A stretch of 18,994 nucleotides of DNA from Candidatus Sulfopaludibacter sp. SbA3 (lineage in GTDB: Bacteria > Acidobacteriota > Terriglobia > 2-12-FULL-54-10), in assembly GCA_945865705.1 (NCBI GenBank), contig CAMBEY010000019.1, positions 1-18,994 on the forward strand, written 5' to 3'. A program made the position numbers and the translations under genes. How positions within the stretch are numbered: the first letter of the stretch is position 1; each line of letters begins with the position of its first letter. The notes beneath the pieces were generated by a model. It was given only the letters and a program-made list of their open reading frames with translations, searched no databases and was not told where the DNA came from. Shown here piece by piece: positions 1-5,808 of the stretch.

Positions 1-53
1 CGTGGTTTTTCCATCGGCCCGCTGGCTGCCGCGCGCGGCACTGTCACGCAACT

Positions 54-1613
54 TTACTGGGCCACCAGTGGCCAGGGGATGGCCCAGTTGACCATGTAGT
101 AGCCGAGTGTGGAGACGATGGCGATGCCGATCAGCGAGAGGATGGCGCCGCTCTTGAACATGGTGCCGATCTTGACGTAGCCGCTGGCGAAGACCATCGC
201 GGAGGGCGGCGTGCCGATGGGCAGCGCGAAGTCGAACGAGGCGGCCATGCCCACGGCCACCATCAGCGCGATGGGATTGAACGTGGCGGTGGGAGCGGCG
301 CCCAGCACCAGCGCGCCGACCATGCCCATGATGGCGATGTTCGAGATGAAGCTGCCCACGATGATAGTGAAGGCCACCACGATCACCACGAAAAGGAAGT
401 TGGACTGGCCGTCGCCGGAGAGTGATTTGATGGCGGTCTGCTTGAACGCGCCGAGGCCCACCTTGGGAGAGGCGATGGCGGTGCCGATGGCCAGCGCGCC
501 GGCGATCAGCGCCAGCGTGCCCCACTCGATGCCTTTCACGGCGTTGTCCCAACTCATCGCGTAGGTGCCTTTCTCCTTATCGAGAGGAATCAGGAACAGC
601 GAGGTGGCCATGATGATGGCGCTCACGGACCAGTCCAGATGCGACTTCAGCCAAATAGACAGGGCATGTTTCGCGCCGGTGCCCGCACCGTTGACGAGAT
701 CAATGGATAGCGGGACCAGGTCCGGCAGCATCCACAGGAACATGGCTGTGAGGAAGACGAAGGCCGCGATCTTTTCGCCGCGCTTCATGGGGCCGAGCGA
801 ATCGCGCTGCTGCTGGAGGAATTCCGTGGAGCCTTCCCAGTTGGGCATCTCCGGCTTGATGACAAACTTGATGACTAGGAACATGGCGACCATCGAGACG
901 GCGAAGACCGGGAATACGACGTAGATCCATTCGAGGAAGCCGATGCGGTAGCCCAGTTGCTCGACGAAGTTGCGCGCAATCAGGTTGGGCGGCGTGCCCA
1001 CCGGCGTGGCGATGCCTAAGTTCGATCCCCAGGCGATGGACAGAAACAGCGCCTGCGCGTACTTGCTGTCCTTCTCGAATTTGAAGGTAACGGCGAGGCC
1101 CGTGGCGATGGAGAGAAAGATCATGGTAGTTACCACGTGGGACATTACCGAACTCATCGCCGCGGTGCCCAGGCCAATCAGCAGCAGCACGCGCCAGGGG
1201 CGTCCGCCGACCAGCGGCGAAGCCACCATGGTGTAGGCGATGCGGTTGGTCAGACCATGCACGGCGGTGCTGTGGCCGATGATCATGGCGCCGAGCAGAA
1301 AGATGTTGATGGGATCGGCCCAACGCGAGAAGGCCTCGCCCACCGGTTGAATACCGAAGAAGACCAGTCCGGACATAGCCAGGAATGAAGTCACTGGAAT
1401 CGGGATGACTTCGCAGATCCACCACAGCACGGTCCACAGGAAGATGCCCAGCGTCTTCATGCCGACCGGGGCGACGTCGGGCAGCAGCGGCACCATCACG
1501 CAGAGGATCAGGGCCAGCGGTCCGGCGAAGAGGCCGAACAGGCGGCGCTGCTTCTCGAAGCGCTCTTCTGCTTCCGTCAACGAGCTTGCTACTTTAGTAA
1601 TGTCCCAACCCAT
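54..1613 (-). CDS. SLC13/DASS-family anion:sodium symporter-like membrane protein
   Basis: A 519-residue polytopic inner-membrane protein of the divalent anion:Na+ symporter family, which imports dicarboxylates, citrate or sulfate. Seen: hydrophobic helices through most of the chain, the conserved segment SNLGIATPVGTPPN (residues 197-210) and its inverted-repeat partner PIGTPPSAMVF (465-475), the two pseudo-symmetric halves of the family. The length is typical. In well-studied members two SNT tripeptides sit at the tips of the re-entrant hairpins and bind substrate and sodium; here the equivalents read S158-H159-V160 and S424-N425-I426, so the substrate may not be a classical C4-dicarboxylate. 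The start is supported by GGAGG four bases upstream of the ATG. It is transcribed away from the cytochrome gene across a 317-base gap. The family is secure; the substrate is unknown. Confidence 0.9.
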   Translation of the reverse strand: MGWDITKVASSLTEAEERFEKQRRLFGLFAGPLALILCVMVPLLPDVAPVGMKTLGIFLWTVLWWICEVIPIPVTSFLAMSGLVFFGIQPVGEAFSRWADPINIFLLGAMIIGHSTAVHGLTNRIAYTMVASPLVGGRPWRVLLLIGLGTAAMSSVMSHVVTTMIFLSIATGLAVTFKFEKDSKYAQALFLSIAWGSNLGIATPVGTPPNLIARNFVEQLGYRIGFLEWIYVVFPVFAVSMVAMFLVIKFVIKPEMPNWEGSTEFLQQQRDSLGPMKRGEKIAAFVFLTAMFLWMLPDLVPLSIDLVNGAGTGAKHALSIWLKSHLDWSVSAIIMATSLFLIPLDKEKGTYAMSWDNAVKGIEWGTLALIAGALAIGTAIASPKVGLGAFKQTAIKSLSGDGQSNFLFVVIVVAFTIIVGSFISNIAIMGMVGALVLGAAPTATFNPIALMVAVGMAASFDFALPIGTPPSAMVFASGYVKIGTMFKSGAILSLIGIAIVSTLGYYMVNWAIPWPLVAQ

Positions 1614-1740
1614 CGCGCCTCCGGTAGTACGGAAAATAAATGTAATTAATGATGAGGTATCCGAACGTTTCTACCAGACTTTGCGAGCGGTTGCAAGCTT
1701 GAGGCGGGGCGGCGAGTGGGTCGGCAACGGCTTCGCGATG

Positions 1741-1779
1741 GCTCAGGAGTACCCTTGCTCAGGAGTAGGCTCAGAAGTA
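1741..1779. repeat. Three direct copies of GCTCAG(G/A)AGTA
   Basis: The 11-mer GCTCAGGAGTA occurs at 1741-1751 and 1757-1767, with a one-mismatch copy (GCTCAGAAGTA) at 1769-1779. It lies between two divergent genes, so it could be a regulator-binding cluster or slippage-derived sequence. Just downstream is CCAGAC-ACC-GTCTGG (1786-1800), a perfect 6-bp palindrome with a 3-base loop. No known operator was recognised. Confidence 0.5.
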
Positions 1780-1856
1780 ATTGTCCCAGACACCGTCTGG
1801 TCCGCCAACAGCAGTTGGTGGAAGCACCCAGCTAGCTACGCACTTTCAGTTCTGCA

Positions 1857-1886
1857 TTGACAACCCACGGATTCAGCGACGATAAT
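1857..1886 (+). promoter_or_regulatory. Sigma-70-type promoter of the cytochrome c/monooxygenase gene
   Basis: A perfect -35 box TTGACA (1857-1862) is followed after 18 bases by GATAAT (1881-1886), 5 of 6 matches to the -10 consensus. The expected start, near 1893, leaves a leader of about 38 bases that contains the strong ribosome site. Confidence 0.6.
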
Positions 1887-1915
1887 CACCCATATTAATG
1901 GATCATCAATGGGTT

Positions 1916-1924
1916 AAGGGGAGG
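1916..1924 (+). promoter_or_regulatory. Ribosome binding site that sets the start at 1931
   Basis: AAGGGGAGG ends six bases before the ATG at 1931. The upstream in-frame ATG at 1898 has no such site and would put a charged stretch before the signal peptide, so 1931 is chosen. Confidence 0.75.
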
Positions 1925-1930
1925 CGACGG

Positions 1931-3367
1931 ATGGCGATCAGGCACATTTTGCTTGCACTTGTTTTTGTGGGACTCATGGTGGGAACTCCGGTGCGGGGAG
2001 AAGAAGTTCCCAAGCCGGGCGAAGCTGGCGCCAATGGCGCGCAGGCCCCGACATTTTACAAGAACGTGGTTGGTATCTTTCAAGAGAAATGCCAGAGTTG
2101 CCACAGGCCGAATCAAATTGGACCTTTTTCCCTCCTCGATTATCAGAGCGCGCGGCCCTGGGCCAAGGCCATCAAGAGCGCGGTCATGGAGAGGAAAATG
2201 CCGCCGTGGCTGGCCAATCCAAAGTATGGCCATTTCAATAATGATCGCTCCCTGAGCCAGGCCGAGATCGACACCATTGCGGCGTGGGTGGATAAAGGCT
2301 CGCTGGCTGGCGACGCCAAGGATGCGCCCGCGCCGGTGCGCTGGCCGGATGGTGGATGGACCGTTCAGCCGGATACGGTGGTGGACCTCCCACCCTATGC
2401 AGTCAAGGCGGCTGGCGTGGTGGAATGGGAGAGCGTGCTGATTCCGGCTCCGTTCAAGGAAGATACCTGGGTAACTTCGGTGCAGATTCTGCCGAGCGAT
2501 CCGGCCGTGGTGCATCACATGTGCTTTGAGTTTCAAAAATACAATCCCGACCTGCCGTTCAACGTCTATGAGTGGGTGGAGATTCCCCGCGAAGATGACG
2601 GCGCCGCCAAGGTTTACGATGGAAGGCCGCACCCGACCGAAGGCACGATCCTCCGTCGCGCCGTCGGCAGCACGGAGGTAACTCGCTTCCAGGGGAAGCT
2701 CACCATCAAGGGCAGCAATCAGTTTTGCTACCTGCCGGGATTGACGCTGGAAGATTATCGCCCGGCGAAGGCGGCCGTGCTGGTGCCCGCGGGTTCCACC
2801 ATGGCCGTGGACGTGCATTATACCGCCAGCGGGAAGGACTCGGTGGATCGCACCCGGATCGGTTTCACGATAACCAAAACGCCTCCGGTGAAGAAGTTCA
2901 TCAACCTGGGTGGTGGCGATGGCGATGAAAATCCCGTCAACAGCCGCATACAGGACAATATGAAATTGGCCATCCCGCCCAACGACGGCAACTATGCCGG
3001 CCCTCCGGCCGACATCACCTTCAAGAAGGACACCGAGCTGGTCTGGTTCCGCCCCCACGCCCACCAGCGCGGTAAGAGCGCTCGCTACACTTTGATTTAT
3101 CCCGATGGCCGCGAAGAAATCGTCCTCGATGTCCCGCGCTACGACTTCAATTGGCAGCTAACCTATCGAACGTCACTGAAAATTCCCGCAGGCTCCCGCA
3201 TGAACGTGCAGTTCACCTACGACAATTCCGTGAACAATAAATACAATCCCAACCCCAACAAGTGGGTCTATTACGGCGGACAAAGCTGGGAAGAAATGGG
3301 CACTCCCAACATGGGCTTCCTGGTCGACCAGAACACCAAGAAGGAAGACATCATCAAGGAGCAGTGA
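1931..3367 (+). CDS. Exported cytochrome c fused to a copper type II ascorbate-dependent monooxygenase-like domain
   Basis: A 478-residue protein counted from the ATG at 1931. Residues 1-24 form a signal peptide (MAIRHILL, hydrophobic core, ending TPVRGEE). A c-type heme domain follows, with the CQSCH heme motif at 54-58 and a likely distal ligand Met90 in MPPW. The C-terminal half resembles the catalytic core of peptidylglycine alpha-hydroxylating and dopamine beta monooxygenases. Candidate copper ligands are all present: His195-His196 in VVHHM and His296 in VDVHY (CuH type), His376 and His378 in FRPHAH, and Met456 in SWEEM (CuM type). The heme domain could feed electrons to the copper sites in the periplasm, in place of ascorbate. 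Such proteins are frequent in Acidobacteriota but their substrates are unknown. It is monocistronic, with its own promoter and terminator. Confidence 0.85.
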   Translation: MAIRHILLALVFVGLMVGTPVRGEEVPKPGEAGANGAQAPTFYKNVVGIFQEKCQSCHRPNQIGPFSLLDYQSARPWAKAIKSAVMERKMPPWLANPKYGHFNNDRSLSQAEIDTIAAWVDKGSLAGDAKDAPAPVRWPDGGWTVQPDTVVDLPPYAVKAAGVVEWESVLIPAPFKEDTWVTSVQILPSDPAVVHHMCFEFQKYNPDLPFNVYEWVEIPREDDGAAKVYDGRPHPTEGTILRRAVGSTEVTRFQGKLTIKGSNQFCYLPGLTLEDYRPAKAAVLVPAGSTMAVDVHYTASGKDSVDRTRIGFTITKTPPVKKFINLGGGDGDENPVNSRIQDNMKLAIPPNDGNYAGPPADITFKKDTELVWFRPHAHQRGKSARYTLIYPDGREEIVLDVPRYDFNWQLTYRTSLKIPAGSRMNVQFTYDNSVNNKYNPNPNKWVYYGGQSWEEMGTPNMGFLVDQNTKKEDIIKEQ

Positions 3368-3434
3368 TTCGGTTCCTTATAAGAGCGTATAAAAGGGAAC
3401 TGCCTGAGAGTGTGTCGAAGAATTTTTATCTCCG

Positions 3435-3460
3435 ACAGGCCTTCAGGCTGTTTTCTTTTT
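3435..3460 (+). terminator. Rho-independent terminator after the cytochrome gene
   Basis: A hairpin at 3435-3451 pairs ACAG with CTGT and CC with GG around a TTCA loop, with one bulged G, and runs directly into TTTTCTTTTT. It lies 68 bases after the stop of the cytochrome gene and before the toxin-antitoxin pair. Confidence 0.6.
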
Positions 3461-3479
3461 GGGACGATTCCTCCTTTGG

Positions 3480-3485
3480 TATACT
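3480..3485 (+). promoter_or_regulatory. Possible -10 box of the toxin-antitoxin operon
   Basis: TATACT matches 5 of 6 bases of the -10 consensus and lies 73 bases before the antitoxin ATG. There is no clear -35 box at the usual distance, only T-rich sequence belonging to the terminator, so the call is weak. Confidence 0.3.
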
Positions 3486-3558
3486 GCTTGCGATAGGAAA
3501 GTGAGCGGACTGAACTTCAATTGGGGTGTTTCCGGTCTGTAAGGCAAGGAGCATGACG

Positions 3559-3786
3559 ATGGGTCTCGCGAACAAAACGTATATCGTGGACGATACGGGC
3601 AAGCGTGTCGGTGTCCTTCTTGAAATGGACGAATATCGGAGAATTCTTGAGGAAATAGAAGAGCTGGAATCCATTCGCGCTTTCGATGCCGCCAAGGCAT
3701 CGGCCAACGAGTCGGCCAACGAGTCCAAAGATGAAGCTGTCCCGTTCGATCAGGCCGTCCGCGAAATTGAGCAAAACCGCGGATGA
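3559..3786 (+). CDS. Type II antitoxin, Phd/RelB-like
   Basis: A 75-residue acidic protein that would neutralise the following toxin and repress the operon. The N-terminal half reads as a short beta-strand plus helix module (TYIVDDTGKRVGVLLEMDEY) of the kind found in Phd/YefM-like antitoxins. The C-terminal half is a charged, probably unfolded helix (PFDQAVREIE) typical of the toxin-wrapping segment. The start at 3559 is preferred over the ATG at 3553 and a GTG at 3526 because AAGGAG (3546-3551) is seven bases upstream of 3559 but only one from 3553. It overlaps the toxin gene by four bases (ATGA), implying coupled translation. The segment ASANESANES is encoded by a 12-base tandem duplication. 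Confidence 0.8.
   Translation: MGLANKTYIVDDTGKRVGVLLEMDEYRRILEEIEELESIRAFDAAKASANESANESKDEAVPFDQAVREIEQNRG
3700..3723 (+). repeat. 12-base tandem duplication inside the antitoxin gene
   Basis: TCGGCCAACGAG occurs twice, at 3700-3711 and 3712-3723. It adds four residues (SANE) in frame, in the linker between the N-terminal module and the toxin-binding tail. Confidence 0.9.
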
Positions 3787-4037
3787 GCTACGCCGTATTC
3801 ATTTTGCGGCGCGCCCAAAAAGAACTCGCCCAGTTGCCTTCCTCGGTTTACCAGCAGGCAAAGGAAACCATCCAAACTCTCGGTGAGGTGCCGCGGCCGC
3901 CTGGCTGTAGAAAATTAACCGGCCGCGAAGGTTGGCGTATCCGCCGCGGAGACTATCGAATTATTTATGAGATTGACGATGCGCGAAGCGTAATAACGGT
4001 CCTGGATATAGGACACCGCCGCGACATATACCGTTGA
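3783..4037 (+). CDS. RelE/ParE-family toxin
   Basis: An 84-residue basic protein with the RelE/ParE fold pattern: N-terminal strand SYAVFILRRAQKEL, helix with LPSSVYQQAKETI, then KLTGREGWRIRRGDYRIIYEIDD and the C-terminal strand VLDIGHRRDIYR. The paired arginines in WRIRRGDYRIIYEI and the final HRRDIYR are the conserved features of ribosome-dependent RelE-type mRNA interferases, although ParE gyrase poisons share the fold and cannot be excluded. The family length is about 85-95 residues, so the protein looks complete and probably functional. It follows the antitoxin with a four-base overlap and sits in an otherwise decayed patch. Confidence 0.88.
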   Translation: MSYAVFILRRAQKELAQLPSSVYQQAKETIQTLGEVPRPPGCRKLTGREGWRIRRGDYRIIYEIDDARSVITVLDIGHRRDIYR

Positions 4038-4058
4038 ATTAGAGGGAATAAAGGAGGT

Positions 4059-4109
4059 ACAGCCTGAACTGCACGATTTATTCAAAATAATTTGCGCAGT
4101 TCAGGCTGT
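4059..4109. repeat. Perfect 14-bp inverted repeat with AT-rich spacer
   Basis: ACAGCCTGAACTGC (4059-4072) is exactly complementary in reverse to GCAGTTCAGGCTGT (4096-4109), with a 23-base AT-rich spacer. It could fold into a stem-loop after the toxin gene and act as a terminator, although no T-run follows. Equally it may be the end of a decayed mobile element or a REP-like sequence, since it separates the toxin-antitoxin pair from a gene remnant. Confidence 0.75.
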
Positions 4110-4132
4110 CCCCATTTATGTAAAGTCCAAAT

Positions 4133-4240
4133 ATGAAGCTGGTGGACAACAACCCACGTTGGTACTTTGTCGATGAAGCAGGAGACCCTACATTTTACGG
4201 TCCCGGGAAGAAAATAATTACAGTGGCAATTCGTTCATGA
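4133..4240 (+). pseudogene. N-terminal remnant of a DUF3800 protein
   Basis: A 35-codon reading frame from ATG 4133 to TGA 4238-4240 encodes MKLVDNNPRWYFVDEAGDPT followed by FYGPGKKII. The WYFVDEAGDPTFYG core looks like the first strand and acidic motif (DE-x-GD) of DUF3800, an RNase H-like fold family often found in mobile or defence regions. After about codon 29 the match ends (TVAIRS, then stop), and no continuation is found before the next gene at 4280. It has no ribosome site. It is read as the left end of a deleted gene; a short functional peptide is unlikely. Confidence 0.5.
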
Positions 4241-4279
4241 GAAAATATCTGCGCCGCGACAAATGCATGCGGCTACTCC

Positions 4280-5077
4280 TTACGATTTATCCGGTTGCAC
4301 GATGCTCGACGGGGCAGGCTTTGCGGACGGGGGCGGTGTCAATTCTTCCTCGTCTTGCGAAGTCTTTTGTGTAGATACGCCGGACGGCGCGCCGCGCCCG
4401 GAGTCCAGCACGCGGCGAAACCCTTTTTTCAACTGCCGGAATATTTTATCCACCGAGGCGGACGCGTCGATGACTTCGAAGCCGTACTCGTCGGTCAGCT
4501 TGTCAAACTGGCTCATCAGCGCGGTTTGATATTTGCAGAAGCTTTCGTGCAGATCGTCGCTGGCATACAGGTCCATGCCGGACTCCCAGTAGTCAAACCC
4601 CCTGGAAAAGACGACGCGAGGCAACAGGTTCTCGACATTGATGCGGAGATAGAAAACAGCATCGGGTTTCAACGCGAAGCTGTAAAGCTGCCTTGCCCAG
4701 GTGACATTCAACTGGCGCACCATCGCCCGCGCCATTAACGAATAAGTGTAGCGGTCGGTGAGCACGACGAAGCCGGCGCGGAGCGCGGGCGCGATTTCGT
4801 TCTCCAGCCGGTCGGCGAAGTCCGTGGCATAAAACAGCGTGGAGGTGATGCGGCCCAGCGTGTTGCCTTCCTTGGCCCGCTTGATGCCTCTGCCCGCGAG
4901 CGCGGAGCGGGTCATGCCCGTAACCAGAACGGCGTGGCCTTCCTGCTCCAGCCAGGGGCGCAGCAGATTGATCTGTGTGGTGCGGCCCACGCAATCAGTG
5001 CCTTCGATGACGATCAATTTGCCAGCCATGCCGGATAAATTCATGCCCGGCAACACGGAGCCGTAGGTTTCTCTCAT
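4280..5077 (-). CDS. Thymidylate kinase-like P-loop protein with altered Walker A motif
   Basis: A 265-residue protein related to dTMP kinases. Seen: strand and P-loop LIVIEGTDCVGRTTQ (residues 21-35), where the invariant P-loop lysine is Arg32; a nucleoside-kinase helix containing FYATDFADR (82-90); the DR pair Asp108-Arg109 in LTDRYTYS; and FDYWESGMDL (161-170), matching a similar segment in its neighbour. Residues from about 226 on form a low-complexity Ser/Pro/Glu-rich tail. Losing the lysine usually weakens phosphoryl transfer strongly, so this may be a regulatory or non-catalytic partner of the upstream paralogue. The start ATG overlaps the stop of that gene (ATGA), so the two are coupled; Met12 and Met17 are alternative starts. 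It is the last gene of the Ppx operon. The substrate is unknown. Confidence 0.8.
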   Translation of the reverse strand: MRETYGSVLPGMNLSGMAGKLIVIEGTDCVGRTTQINLLRPWLEQEGHAVLVTGMTRSALAGRGIKRAKEGNTLGRITSTLFYATDFADRLENEIAPALRAGFVVLTDRYTYSLMARAMVRQLNVTWARQLYSFALKPDAVFYLRINVENLLPRVVFSRGFDYWESGMDLYASDDLHESFCKYQTALMSQFDKLTDEYGFEVIDASASVDKIFRQLKKGFRRVLDSGRGAPSGVSTQKTSQDEEELTPPPSAKPAPSSIVQPDKS

Positions 5078-5757
5078 GGGGCCACCATCAGGCGCTTGGC
5101 CTGCTCCAGTTTGGATTTCACAATTTGTCGCATCTGCTCCTGTTGGACTTCAATCGGCAGAGTGGCGTCAATGACCTGCAAGTCAAACTCGGGAATCATC
5201 TTTTCGTATTGCTCCAGAATCCTCCCCTGAAACAGACGAAAGCTTTCCTCCACATCCGGGCTTAAGTCCATATCCATTCCGGCTTCGTAATACTTGATGC
5301 CGCTGCGAGCCGCCAGAATGCGATCCATCGCCACTTGCAACGGAACGCGAAAATAGAAGGCTACCGTGGGTTTCACGGCAAAGCTGTAAAGTTCGCGGAG
5401 CCAGCGCGCATCCATGCCGCGCACGCCGTCGCGGGCAAATGCGGTGTAGATGTAGCGGTCGCAGAGTACGACGGCACCGGTCTTGAGCAGTGCGAAAATG
5501 TTGCGCTCGTTGCGATCCGCGAAATCAGTGGCGTGGATCAGGCTGAAGGTCGCGGGCGTTAGTAAGTGTCTTCGTTTGCCACGTCGGGTAGTCCGGCTGA
5601 CAAGAGGTGAGGAGTTCCACTCGCTGTGGACCACGCCGTAGCCCTCCGCACGCAACCATTGGTGCAGCAGTGAAAGCTGTGTCGATTTTCCTGAGCCATC
5701 GATTCCTTCTACGATGAACAGTTTGCCCGGATAACGGTGTTCGCCATACCGCTTCAT
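5074..5757 (-). CDS. Thymidylate kinase-like P-loop kinase
   Basis: A 227-residue nucleoside-monophosphate-kinase fold. The P-loop EGIDGSGKST (residues 17-26) is fully canonical, with Lys24. The helix with HATDFADRNER (75-85) and Asp100-Arg101 in LCDRYIYT correspond to the DR motif of dTMP kinases. Residues 153-190 (GIKYYEAGMDMDLSPD, then ESFRLFQGRILEQYEKM) replace the usual lid region. The length is near the 200-220 usual for Tmk. It lies 51 bases after the Ppx/GppA gene on the same strand and overlaps the next kinase-like gene by four bases. It may be the cell's dTMP kinase, but the operon with a Ppx/GppA phosphatase and an inactive-looking paralogue makes a specialised nucleotide or polyphosphate role possible. 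Confidence 0.82.
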   Translation of the reverse strand: MKRYGEHRYPGKLFIVEGIDGSGKSTQLSLLHQWLRAEGYGVVHSEWNSSPLVSRTTRRGKRRHLLTPATFSLIHATDFADRNERNIFALLKTGAVVLCDRYIYTAFARDGVRGMDARWLRELYSFAVKPTVAFYFRVPLQVAMDRILAARSGIKYYEAGMDMDLSPDVEESFRLFQGRILEQYEKMIPEFDLQVIDATLPIEVQQEQMRQIVKSKLEQAKRLMVAP

Positions 5758-5808
5758 GGATTGTCTTCCTACTTTCTTTGGCTTGCCTCTAATTGATCTT
5801 CGGGTGGA

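Larger units (their letters stand above)
1614..1930. other. Divergent intergenic region between the transporter and the cytochrome gene
   Basis: No credible gene is seen in these 317 bases. The transporter-proximal end (about 1630-1660) is AT-rich and probably holds its promoter. The middle holds three copies of an 11-base motif and a small palindrome, and the right end holds a strong promoter for the cytochrome gene; these are listed separately. Confidence 0.6.

Noticed and set aside
700..1437. 245-codon minus-strand frame overlapping the transporter gene
   Set aside because: It is a shifted reading of the same DNA, with Arg/His-rich composition and no membrane pattern.
1895..3064. 389-codon open frame on the minus strand opposite the cytochrome gene
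   Set aside because: It is antisense to a gene with clear motifs, has an Arg/His/Gly-rich composition typical of shadow frames and shows no domain.
4280..5757. Recent tandem duplication of the kinase-like gene
   Set aside because: The two proteins share only motifs and fold, with low identity and different lengths, so any duplication is ancient.
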